The notes below the pieces were generated by a model, which had not been told where the DNA came from, did no database searches, and saw only the letters and a program-made list of their open reading frames with translations. This document shows positions 29,014-36,702 of a stretch of 64,000 bases of DNA, in pieces. The stretch covers positions 168,401-232,400 of the forward strand of contig JAQTZL010000004.1 of NCBI GenBank assembly GCA_028687755.1, written 5' to 3'. The position numbers and the translations under genes were made by a program. The number at the start of each line of letters is the position of its first letter. Positions within the stretch are counted from its first letter, which is position 1. The DNA comes from Candidatus Nanopelagicales bacterium. GTDB lineage: Bacteria > Actinomycetota > Actinomycetes > S36-B12.

Positions 29014-29723
29014 ATGCGCTCATCGTCTTATTGCTTGCGTTCGCAGCATGGATTGCTTTTCGACCAATGGCGCGAAAGCGACTTAGACGAATTGTCCGAA
29101 GTCCGGTCGCGACCTCTCAGCGGCGACCTCCAATGCGAGTGATCGCCGCCTTCATCACGGCCCTGGGAGTGATGATGTTTGTTAACTCATCAATTGGGGT
29201 GCTGATGGGTATTGGCGCTGGCGTGATTGCCTACCGATTCTTAGGCAATCTAGAAAGTCGCGCAGAACGAGAACACACGCGTGCCCTGGTTTCTCAGATA
29301 CCTACTGTGTGTGACCTACTCGCAGCTACCTTGGCATCGGGTGCAAGCGTCACCAGCGCTTTGCATGCCGTCAGTCAGACAGTTGGCACACCCGCATCAC
29401 ACACGTTGATGCGGGTAGATCGCGCGATGCAATTAGGAACACCCGCGTCACACGTATGGACGACAGCTGATGCGGAACCAGCTTTTAACCGGATCGCTGC
29501 TGCCTTTCGACGATCGAATGAAAGCGGCGCGCCTATCGCAGACCTGCTCACTGGAGTTGCCAGGGATGAGCGCCGGGAGAAACGTAGGGATGTTGAAGTA
29601 GCAGCTAGGGGTGCAGGGGTTCGAGCTGTGATGCCGCTTGCGGTGTGTTACTTACCGGCGTTCATTTTGCTTGGTGTGGTTCCCGTTATTGCGTCAATGG
29701 CCATTGGAATTTTTTCGAACTGA
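29010..29723 (+). CDS. TadC-like inner membrane platform protein
   Basis: 237 residues with N-terminal hydrophobic helices (NALIVLLLAFAAWIAF and a second pair at 50-80), a T2SSF-type cytoplasmic domain (LAATLASGASVTSALHAVS, then FRRSNESGAPIADLLTGVA) and a C-terminal membrane helix (YLPAFILLGVVPVIASMAI). GTG 29010 is selected by the GTGA overlap with the preceding gene; a longer frame from 28929 lies within that gene. Second platform partner of the pilus system. Confidence 0.85.
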   Translation: MNALIVLLLAFAAWIAFRPMARKRLRRIVRSPVATSQRRPPMRVIAAFITALGVMMFVNSSIGVLMGIGAGVIAYRFLGNLESRAEREHTRALVSQIPTVCDLLAATLASGASVTSALHAVSQTVGTPASHTLMRVDRAMQLGTPASHVWTTADAEPAFNRIAAAFRRSNESGAPIADLLTGVARDERREKRRDVEVAARGAGVRAVMPLAVCYLPAFILLGVVPVIASMAIGIFSN

Positions 29724-29857
29724 AAAGTTATCCCCAATCTTGATTTATCTGGGCTGGCATCCACAGTTTGAAATTGACAGATGCGAACTCATTCCTCTTC
29801 GACGCACGGTTAGCCCCCAACACGGGCACCAGGCCCTGGGTCGAGAAAGGAAATTCC

Positions 29858-30037
29858 ATGAAAAAGGTTTTGCAACGCATTCAGTTCGGTGATCACGGCA
29901 TGACAACTGCCGAATATGCAGTCGGCACGGTGGCGGTTGCTGGTCTGGGTGGTGTGATGATCAAGTTGCTCACAAGTACGGAAGTGCGCAACTTGATTTG
30001 GAAAGTTATGAGCACCGCACTATCGGCATTTTTCTAA
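29858..30037 (+). CDS. Flp-type pilin
   Basis: 59 residues: MKKVLQRIQFGDHGMTTAEY, then a hydrophobic helix AVGTVAVAGLGGVMIKLL and a short tail. The glycine followed five residues later by glutamate-tyrosine is the Flp prepilin processing motif, cut by a TadV-type peptidase. No prepilin peptidase is in the window. AGAAAGGA precedes ATG 29858 at good distance; the frame upstream to 29768 is non-coding leader. The 134-base gap before it suggests its own ribosome loading or a separate promoter, in keeping with the need for more pilin than machinery. Confidence 0.9.
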   Translation: MKKVLQRIQFGDHGMTTAEYAVGTVAVAGLGGVMIKLLTSTEVRNLIWKVMSTALSAFF

Positions 30038-30424
30038 GTGATTATGTGGCGTGGGTGGAGTCGAGGATTACTCGACTCCACCCAACATGATCGAGGAAGC
30101 GCAATTGTTGAGACAGCGATGATGATCCCGGTCCTGCTTTCTCTCACTGTCTTGTTACTCACAGGGATTCAGACAGGAATGACCGCACTGCATCTCGCGG
30201 ATACCGCTCATGATCTTGCACGTGGTTTAGCGCGTGGCATTTCCGCTGAAGAAATTCAACAGCAAGCAAATACTCAGGCACCAGATGCTGAACTCGCAAT
30301 GATTGAAGGGAATCACATGGTTACCGTGCAATTGATTCAGCAGGTGTCTGTGCCCATTCCGCTTTTCTCCCACTTCAGTTTCAACATCGATCGTTCAGCA
30401 ACAGCGCCGTTGGAATCACTATGA
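30038..30424 (+). CDS. TadE-like pseudopilin
   Basis: 128 residues. DRGSAIVETAMMIPVLLSLT is the TadE/TadG signature: a short N-terminal leader, a glycine-serine, a glutamate five residues on, then a hydrophobic helix. The remainder is a small extracellular beta-rich domain. The GTG at 30038 directly follows the pilin stop codon with no ribosome site, so translation probably depends on re-initiation; ATG 30044 is an alternative start. Overlaps the next gene by ATGA. Confidence 0.82.
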   Translation: MIMWRGWSRGLLDSTQHDRGSAIVETAMMIPVLLSLTVLLLTGIQTGMTALHLADTAHDLARGLARGISAEEIQQQANTQAPDAELAMIEGNHMVTVQLIQQVSVPIPLFSHFSFNIDRSATAPLESL

Positions 30425-30792
30425 AGTGGATTCTCAGTGATGATCGCGGTAGCGCGACTGTTCTTGGTCTTGCCTTGAGTGTTGTTGTACTTGCGATCGG
30501 GTTTATCGCCATAGTTCAGGTTCAAGCAACACTTGCCAGTCATGGTGCACAAAGTGCAGCCGATCTCAGTGCACTTGCAGGGGCTCAAACTCTCGGCGAT
30601 CCATGCGCGGCAGCTGATCACATGGCGATTACCAACCATGTGCGTCTGATCACTTGTGAAGTCCAAGGCGCAGACGTCGCAATTTCCGTTGAAGGACCAT
30701 CGCCTTCGCTCGTGGCTGCTCTGTTCATTCGATTTGGCTTACCCATTGGGCGTGTCGTTGCTACGGCTGTTGCGGGGCCGTCAGGCGATTAA
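30421..30792 (+). CDS. TadE-like protein of the helicase/secretion neighbourhood (Rv3654c type)
   Basis: 123 residues. DDRGSATVLGLALSVVVLAI gives a Tad-type N-terminus without the usual glutamate, followed by SHGAQSAADLSALAGAQ, typical of the last small protein of the actinobacterial cluster (TIGR03816 kind). Two cysteines (DPCAAAD, ITCEV) could form a disulfide outside. Starts by ATGA overlap and ends 6 bases before the convergent helicase. Probably a minor pilus or secreted component; Rv3654c has been reported as an effector in mycobacteria, but that role need not hold here. Confidence 0.8.
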   Translation: MKWILSDDRGSATVLGLALSVVVLAIGFIAIVQVQATLASHGAQSAADLSALAGAQTLGDPCAAADHMAITNHVRLITCEVQGADVAISVEGPSPSLVAALFIRFGLPIGRVVATAVAGPSGD

Positions 30793-30798
30793 GTGTTG

Positions 30799-33099
30799 CT
30801 AGTCCGTGGCATTGCGCAGCAACTCAGTCAGCACTCGGATGGCGGCCGCTTTATCAAGTGGATTGTTTCCGTTGCCGCACTTAGGTGACTGAATGCAGGA
30901 CGGGCACCCTTCACGGCATCGACATTCTCGGATTAAGTCGCGAGTCGCGGTCAACCATTGACGAGCGATATCGAAACCATGCTGCGCAAAGCCCGCGCCG
31001 CCGGGATATCCGTCATAGACAAACACTGTGGTGACACCGGTGTCGATATGCAGGGCCGTTGATACGCCGCCAATATCCCAGCGATCGCAGGTGGCGAACA
31101 GTGGCAACAGTGCGATGGAGGCATGTTCAGCCGCGTGCACTGCTCCAGGAATCACTGTGGAATCGATGTTTGCTCGGGTGCACTGATCGTCAGTAACTGT
31201 CCACCACACCGCAGTGGTGATGAGTTCGCGTTCAGGAAGTTCCAGTCCTTGTTCACCAAGATTCTCGCCAGTGAAGAGACGCCGACGTTGAAAGCTTGTG
31301 ACCTGACTAGTGACTTGCACTTGACCCACATGAATAGTGGCCTCACCCCACGGACGACCTTCATATTCATCAAGGATGCGAATGTCACTTATTTCGTGAG
31401 CATGTGTGGTGTAGTCGACGGGTTCTTCGACAACAGTTGCAACTAAGTCATCTAAATCAAGTTCAGCAACAACCGAGGTCACACCTTGATGGGTATACAC
31501 CGCACCTGGATGCACTGTGGTGTGTGAAGAAGCTTGATCGATAGTCCCAAGCAAACGGCCAGTACTTTCTTCAACAATGCGAATAGGTGCGCCACCGGAA
31601 CTTCGCAGGTCAGCCAGATCGCTAGCGCGATCTCTGCGCGTCCAAAACCAACCGGTAGTGCGTTTACGTAAAAAACCTTGGAATGCCAGTTGTTCAAGTA
31701 GATCAATGGAAGACGGCCCAAACCACCGGATGGCTTCTTCATCGGTGAGCGGAAATTCAGAGGCAGCCGCGCATAGGTGTGGTCCAAGAATGACGGGGTT
31801 AGCTGGATCAAATACCGACGCTTCAACTGGCGCATCGAGGATTGAAGAAGGATGTTCTACAACAAACGCATCGAGCGGGTCTTCACGCGCGATAAAGATC
31901 GCCAATGCTGGCGCATCACCTCGACCAGCGCGCCCAACTTGCTGCCACAGTGATGAGCGAGTGCCCGGCCATCCGGCGATCACTACAGCATCAAGACCGC
32001 TGATATCGATCCCAAGTTCAAGGGCATTGGTTGTTGCCAAAGCGCGAATTGATCCATCGCGGAGTGAATTCTCGATTGCTCGGCGTTCTTCTGGGAGATA
32101 ACCACCGCGATAAGAGGCAACACCATCAACGAGTTCAGGATCGATCTCGCGCAAGAGATCACGTGTCATCGATGCAACGCCTTCGGCGGCCCGTCGACTG
32201 CGAACGAAGGCAAGGGTTTGTCGCCCGTCTGCAACTAAGTCGGCCAAGATGTGTGAAGCCTCGGTTGTTGCGGTGCGGTGTACTGGCTCCGCGTTATCAA
32301 GGCCTAGATCTAACGGCTGCCACAAAGCGATCGTGCGCTCAGGAGTTGGCGAGTAATCATCAGTGACTTCAAGAACTTCGTCGCCAATAAGGCGATGCAT
32401 TGCGATGGCTGGATCTGCAACCGTTGCAGAAGCGGCAATGATCACGGGTGAACTTCCCAGATGGTCACATACGCGACGGAGGCGTCGAATCACAGCAGAT
32501 ACGTGCGCACCGAATACGCCTCGATACACATGTGCTTCATCGATAACGATGTATTCGAGACGTTTGAGAAAAGGTGCCCACCGTGAGTGGGCGCCAAGTA
32601 GCGAATGATGCAAGAGATCTGGATTGGTAAGCACAAGGTTGGCGTGCTGTTGGGCCCACTGGCGTTCCTCGCGTGAGTTATCGCCGTCCACTGTTGCAGG
32701 CCGTAACCAAGGCAAATGACGTTCTTCTAGAGCGCGCAGCTGGTCGTGTGCGAGTGCTTTTGTTGGTGCGATGTAGAGCGCGGTTGCACCGCGCCCGTTT
32801 GGTGCACGAGATCCGATCTCAATCGCATTCAGAATGGGTAGCAGATAGGCCAGGGATTTTCCTGAAGCGGTGCCAGTTGAAAGCACCACGTGATTGCCGT
32901 CATGCGCCAGCTGCGCGGCGTCGATTTGATGCTTCCAAGGTTGGTGAACACCGGGAAATGATTCGCGTAGCTCTTCAGCGACCCAACTTGGCCAATCGCT
33001 AAAGGTCGCTTCCCGTGCAGCACGCACCTCAACATGGCGCAGTCGATCCTCGCGACCTTGGGAAAGTCTCGCGAGAACGCTTTCGACACTGGTGCTCAT
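30799..33099 (-). CDS. DEAD/DEAH-box helicase with DUF1998 C-terminus
   Basis: 766 residues. Helicase motifs: STGTASGKSLAYLLP (I), IVIDEAHVYRG (II), ASATVADP (III), GRAGRGDAPALAIFIAR (VI). The C-terminal DUF1998-type region has a four-cysteine metal site, CRCREGCPSC and the later PKCGNGNNPLDK. It is the helicase (TIGR03817 kind; Rv3649) always found convergent with this pilus cluster, similar to YprA/MrfA repair helicases. ATG 33099 is favoured over 33129 because TACGGT lies 7 bases upstream, giving a leaderless start. Divergent from the anti-sigma antagonist with only 39 bases between. Confidence 0.92.
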   Translation of the reverse strand: MSTSVESVLARLSQGREDRLRHVEVRAAREATFSDWPSWVAEELRESFPGVHQPWKHQIDAAQLAHDGNHVVLSTGTASGKSLAYLLPILNAIEIGSRAPNGRGATALYIAPTKALAHDQLRALEERHLPWLRPATVDGDNSREERQWAQQHANLVLTNPDLLHHSLLGAHSRWAPFLKRLEYIVIDEAHVYRGVFGAHVSAVIRRLRRVCDHLGSSPVIIAASATVADPAIAMHRLIGDEVLEVTDDYSPTPERTIALWQPLDLGLDNAEPVHRTATTEASHILADLVADGRQTLAFVRSRRAAEGVASMTRDLLREIDPELVDGVASYRGGYLPEERRAIENSLRDGSIRALATTNALELGIDISGLDAVVIAGWPGTRSSLWQQVGRAGRGDAPALAIFIAREDPLDAFVVEHPSSILDAPVEASVFDPANPVILGPHLCAAASEFPLTDEEAIRWFGPSSIDLLEQLAFQGFLRKRTTGWFWTRRDRASDLADLRSSGGAPIRIVEESTGRLLGTIDQASSHTTVHPGAVYTHQGVTSVVAELDLDDLVATVVEEPVDYTTHAHEISDIRILDEYEGRPWGEATIHVGQVQVTSQVTSFQRRRLFTGENLGEQGLELPERELITTAVWWTVTDDQCTRANIDSTVIPGAVHAAEHASIALLPLFATCDRWDIGGVSTALHIDTGVTTVFVYDGYPGGAGFAQHGFDIARQWLTATRDLIRECRCREGCPSCIQSPKCGNGNNPLDKAAAIRVLTELLRNATD

Positions 33100-33106
33100 T
33101 TCGCCC

Positions 33107-33112
33107 ACCGTA
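33107..33112 (-). promoter_or_regulatory. -10 box TACGGT for the helicase gene
   Basis: TACGGT (minus strand) is 7 bases before ATG 33099 and no ribosome site is seen; leaderless start inferred. Confidence 0.5.
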
Positions 33113-33138
33113 ACGCGCAGGTGTGTCATGGTCAGCGC

Positions 33139-33483
33139 ATGGAGTTTGGGGTTTCCAGTGAGACGGTCGAATCAGCACTTGTCGTCACCGTGCGCGGTGA
33201 CATAGATCTAGCGACCGCATCGCAGTTGTGGGAGAGCATCGAAGCCCAATGGCACCTGGATCAAGCGCTGATCCTTGACCTCGCCCAAGTGCCCTTTATG
33301 GATTCCACTGGCCTGAGCGTGCTTGTTCGTGCTGCTGAATTGGCCAGGCCTCAGGGCTCGCTCGTTGCCGTGGTCGCAACGACGAATCGGGTGCGCAAGG
33401 TCATCACCATCACTGGTCTGGATACCTTTATTTATATGGGTGAATCCGTAGCGGAAGCGCTGCGCGCCACGGAAATCCGGTAA
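33139..33483 (+). CDS. STAS-domain anti-sigma factor antagonist, BldG-like
   Basis: 114 residues, a single STAS domain. LVVTVRGDIDLATASQLW and DLAQVPFMDSTGLSVLVRAA carry the phosphorylatable serine (Ser56) as in SpoIIAA and BldG. Phosphorylation by an anti-sigma kinase would switch it off; unphosphorylated it frees a sigma factor. No kinase gene (RsbW/ApgA) is next to it, unlike in Streptomyces, so its partner is elsewhere. ATG 33139 lacks a ribosome site; CATGGT lies 6 bases upstream, a possible leaderless arrangement. Position next to the helicase matches bldG in Streptomyces. Confidence 0.88.
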   Translation: MEFGVSSETVESALVVTVRGDIDLATASQLWESIEAQWHLDQALILDLAQVPFMDSTGLSVLVRAAELARPQGSLVAVVATTNRVRKVITITGLDTFIYMGESVAEALRATEIR

Positions 33484-33578
33484 AACGGACATTTTCGTAA
33501 TTCCTGCCGATTTCCCCCCTGTAATCAATAAACTCCGCGAGATTTGTGAACAACGGTTCACGCCTAGTCAGGAGACCC

Positions 33579-35891
33579 ATGATTGAGCTCAGTGGAAGCA
33601 ACCTGACGACTGTTGTCGTCGTTGCTGTGATCGCACTGCTCGCGCTGGTAGTCGCAGCAGTGTTGGTTCGTGAAGTCCTTGCCGCAAGTGAGGGCACCCC
33701 AAAAATGAAGGAAATCGCAGCTGCGATTCAGGAAGGCGCTAGCGCTTATCTGACCCGTCAGTTCAAGACACTCGCGGTTTTCGCCGTGATCGTGTTCTTT
33801 GTACTGTTCTTGCTCCCTGCTGAAACATCATCAGAGCGCATCGGTCGAAGCATCTTCTTCCTTGTTGGTGCTGCCTTTTCCGGCATCACCGGTTACATGG
33901 GCATGTGGCTTGCCGTTCGCGGCAACGTCCGTGTTGCTGCTGCAGCAAACGAGTCAGGCGAAGAGCGCGCGATGCGCATTGCTTTCCGCACCGGTGGCGT
34001 TGCAGGCATGTTCACCGTTGGCCTTGGCCTATTCGGCGCAGCACTTGTAGTGCTCGTCTATAAGGGTGAGGCACCAAAGGTTCTTGAAGGCTTCGGCTTC
34101 GGCGCTGCTCTGCTTGCAATGTTCATGCGTGTTGGCGGTGGTATCTTCACCAAGGCTGCAGACGTCGGCGCTGACCTTGTGGGCAAAGTTGAGCAGGGTA
34201 TTCCTGAAGACGACCCACGTAACGCTGCAACGATCGCTGACAACGTTGGTGACAACGTAGGCGACTGTGCAGGTATGGCAGCTGACCTCTTTGAGTCATA
34301 CGCAGTCACGCTCGTTGCTGCATTGATTCTCGGCAAGGCTGCCTTCGGTGAACTTGGCTTGGTGTTCCCACTGGTCGTTCCTGCAATTGGTGTAGTTACC
34401 GCAGTGATCGGCATCTTCGCCGTTGCACCTCGCAAGGGTGATCGCTCGGGAATGTCAGCCATTAACCGTGGCTTCTTTATCTCAGCAGTGATCTCGTTGA
34501 TCTTGGTCATCGTGGCTGCATTTGTTTGGATTCCAGCGACCTGGACTGAACTTCTTGAGCAGTACAAACCTGTGGGTCTTGCAATTGATGCAATCCGTGG
34601 ATCAGGCGTTGAAGCAATGGGTCCACGTTGGTTCGTCATCATCGCTGTGTTGATCGGCATCGTGCTCGCTGCAATCATCCAGCAGCTCACTGCTTACTTC
34701 ACTGAGACCAACCGTCGCCCTGTTGATGACGTTGCAAAGACGTCGCTTACTGGTCCTGCAACGGTGATCCTTTCGGGTATTTCACTCGGCTTGGAATCCG
34801 CGGTGTACTCAGCGCTCATCATTGCTGCCGCGGTGTACGGCGCTTACCTTGTTGGTGGCGGCGTTATGATCTTGTCGCTGTTTGCTATCGCATTGGCGGG
34901 CACAGGCTTGCTCACCACTGTCGGCGTTATCGTTTCGATGGACACCTTCGGTCCCGTTTCTGACAATGCTCAGGGCATTGCTGAAATGTCTGGCGATGTT
35001 CACGGTGAAGGTGCTGCAGTGCTCACTCGCCTTGACTCCGTTGGCAACTCAACGAAGGCGATCACGAAGGGCATTGCCATTGCTACCGCTGTTCTTGCAG
35101 CAACTGCCTTGTTCGGTTCATTCCGTGATGCGGTTCAAGCGGCAACTGCAAGTTCAGGTGCGAGCATCTCCGACGTATTCGCAAATCTTGAATACCTCGG
35201 CATTCTCAACGTTGCTAACCCTTCAAACCTCGTTGGTTTGATCATCGGTGCAGCAGTGGTGTTCCTGTTCTCAGGTCTTGCTATCAATGCGGTTTCACGC
35301 GCTGCTGGCGCTGTGATCTTCGAAGTGCGTCGCCAGTTCCGCGACCACCCAGGAATCATGGCCGGCACCGAGAAGCCTGAATACGGCAAGGTTGTCGACA
35401 TCGTTACTCGCGACTCACTTCGCGAGCTCGTTACGCCAGGCATCTTGGCTGTGTTCACTCCAATTGCTGTTGGCTTCGGTCTTGGTGTTGGCCCATTGGG
35501 CGCCTACCTTGCCGGCACGATTGCAACGGGCGTGCTCATGGCTGTGTTCCTGTCGAACTCAGGTGGCGCTTGGGACAACGCGAAGAAGTTTGTCGAAGAT
35601 GGCAACTTTGGCGGCAAGGGCTCAGAGGCTCACGCCGCAACAGTGATCGGCGACACCGTCGGCGATCCATTCAAAGACACTGCTGGCCCAGCAATCAACC
35701 CTCTCATCAAGGTGATGAACCTTGTCGCGTTGTTGATCGCCCCTGCAGTGGTGTCATTGAGCATCGGTGCTGATGCCAACACCGGACTACGTTGGGGTGT
35801 CGCAGCTCTCGCGGCATTGATTGTGATCATTTCTGTTGTGATCAGCAAGCGTCGCCCAATTGCAGTTGGTGACATGCCTGCGAACGTCTAG
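33579..35891 (+). CDS. hppA: Membrane-bound H+-translocating pyrophosphatase, K+-independent
   Basis: 770 residues with about 16 membrane helices. The catalytic loops are intact: DVGADLVGKVEQGIPEDDPR with following NVGDNVGDCAGM, and the C-terminal IGDTVGDPFKDTAGPAINP. The sequence GNSTKAITKG has lysine at the position that separates K+-independent (Lys) from K+-dependent (Ala) enzymes. It pumps protons using pyrophosphate energy. ATG 33579 (MIELSGSN) is preceded by AGGAG; a longer frame from 33546 is possible but unlikely. A strong terminator follows. Confidence 0.96.
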   Translation: MIELSGSNLTTVVVVAVIALLALVVAAVLVREVLAASEGTPKMKEIAAAIQEGASAYLTRQFKTLAVFAVIVFFVLFLLPAETSSERIGRSIFFLVGAAFSGITGYMGMWLAVRGNVRVAAAANESGEERAMRIAFRTGGVAGMFTVGLGLFGAALVVLVYKGEAPKVLEGFGFGAALLAMFMRVGGGIFTKAADVGADLVGKVEQGIPEDDPRNAATIADNVGDNVGDCAGMAADLFESYAVTLVAALILGKAAFGELGLVFPLVVPAIGVVTAVIGIFAVAPRKGDRSGMSAINRGFFISAVISLILVIVAAFVWIPATWTELLEQYKPVGLAIDAIRGSGVEAMGPRWFVIIAVLIGIVLAAIIQQLTAYFTETNRRPVDDVAKTSLTGPATVILSGISLGLESAVYSALIIAAAVYGAYLVGGGVMILSLFAIALAGTGLLTTVGVIVSMDTFGPVSDNAQGIAEMSGDVHGEGAAVLTRLDSVGNSTKAITKGIAIATAVLAATALFGSFRDAVQAATASSGASISDVFANLEYLGILNVANPSNLVGLIIGAAVVFLFSGLAINAVSRAAGAVIFEVRRQFRDHPGIMAGTEKPEYGKVVDIVTRDSLRELVTPGILAVFTPIAVGFGLGVGPLGAYLAGTIATGVLMAVFLSNSGGAWDNAKKFVEDGNFGGKGSEAHAATVIGDTVGDPFKDTAGPAINPLIKVMNLVALLIAPAVVSLSIGADANTGLRWGVAALAALIVIISVVISKRRPIAVGDMPANV

Positions 35892-35895
35892 TGCA

Positions 35896-35947
35896 AAATA
35901 GTTCTGCCCCGTACTCGAAAGAGTGCGGGGCAGAACTATTTCTTTTT
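35896..35947 (+). terminator. Rho-independent terminator after hppA
   Basis: AAATAGTTCTGCCCCG pairs with the copy ending at 35941 (GGGGCAGAACTATTT) with only one mismatch in the upper stem and a GAAA loop, followed by CTTTTTG. It lies just after the hppA stop and just before the convergent VapC-like gene end, so it may serve both. Confidence 0.93.
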
Positions 35948-35951
35948 GTGA

Positions 35952-36350
35952 TTACACAAGAACTTTGATTCCGAGTTCTTCGGCGACTTTTCTCATCTGC
36001 TTATCCAATGTGGCCAATGGAAGATCTTCCTGCAAGCACAGCGATATATATGACGCGTCATAAATGCTGAGGCCGGTTTGACGTGCGATGTCGACGATCT
36101 CCTGAGCATCAGGATGGTGATGATCGATCATCAGAATCTTGAGGTACGCAAGGTACTGACGCGTGTCATCGCTTGTGATGCGTTCACGCTTTTCAGCAAT
36201 GCGAAAAGCCGATGCCATTTCATAAACCCACAGACTCGGTACGTGCGTTGGGGAACTGAGGAGTGGAGTAATGAGCGGTACTGACAGCGATGAATCTTCG
36301 TCGTTCATTAAGTAGGAGACCATGATCGATGCGTCAATGACTGCGCTCAT
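35952..36350 (-). CDS. PIN-domain toxin, VapC-like
   Basis: 132 residues with the PIN-domain acidic residues: VIDASIMVSYL (first Asp), VYEMASAFR (Glu), LSIYDASYISLCLQ (Asp) and ATLDKQM (last Asp). It is expected to be an Mg2+-dependent RNase that cuts tRNA or rRNA and inhibits growth. ATG 36350 overlaps the antitoxin stop (ATGA), the standard arrangement for toxin translation after antitoxin. Longer reading to 36485 is antisense-type extension inside the antitoxin gene. Confidence 0.9.
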   Translation of the reverse strand: MSAVIDASIMVSYLMNDEDSSLSVPLITPLLSSPTHVPSLWVYEMASAFRIAEKRERITSDDTRQYLAYLKILMIDHHHPDAQEIVDIARQTGLSIYDASYISLCLQEDLPLATLDKQMRKVAEELGIKVLV

Positions 36351-36589
36351 TGGGTTCTCCCAAGCTCGATGAGCTCCTTTGCGGACTCGGGACCAGGTTT
36401 GGTTCGGGCCCTCATGGCTGCAGCGAATTCGATGAAGTCTTGAATCTGATCGAGCCGAGATGGTGGAGGTCCGATCGTGGCACAAGGCACCCCTCGCTTG
36501 GTCACAACAATCCGCTCACCCGCGGCAGCCAGATCCAGAAGATGCGACAGATTGGTCTTGGCTTCAAATACCCCAACAGTCATAGTCAT
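36347..36589 (-). CDS. Phd/YefM-type antitoxin, partner of the PIN toxin
   Basis: 80 residues. VGVFEAKTNLSHLLDLAAAGE and RIVVTKRGVPCATIGP are the Phd/YefM N-terminal DNA-binding fold; the C-terminal part (EFAAAMRARTKPGPESAKELI) should wrap the toxin. It normally represses its own promoter with the toxin. ATG 36589 is preceded at 6 bases by TAGTCT, suggesting a leaderless transcript; ATG 36583 is an alternative. The pair sits between hppA and topA, interrupting the order seen in Streptomyces, which fits later insertion. Confidence 0.88.
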   Translation of the reverse strand: MTMTVGVFEAKTNLSHLLDLAAAGERIVVTKRGVPCATIGPPPSRLDQIQDFIEFAAAMRARTKPGPESAKELIELGRTQ

Positions 36590-36595
36590 ACCAAC

Positions 36596-36601
36596 AGACT
36601 A
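36596..36601 (-). promoter_or_regulatory. -10 box TAGTCT for the toxin-antitoxin pair
   Basis: TAGTCT (minus strand) ends 6 bases before ATG 36589; no ribosome site. Auto-repression by the complex at this site is likely but not visible. Confidence 0.5.
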
Positions 36602-36702
36602 GGTCGTTGGTTAAGTAGCGTCAATGCCTCATGCGACCCCCCAAAGATTTGACAGAAGGCGGTGGCTTAGCGTCAGACTCCGCTTCGACTGAAGGGAAAT
36701 GC

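Noticed and set aside
31577..32101. Long plus-strand frame within the helicase gene
   Set aside because: Arg/Ser-rich antisense shadow of the helicase.
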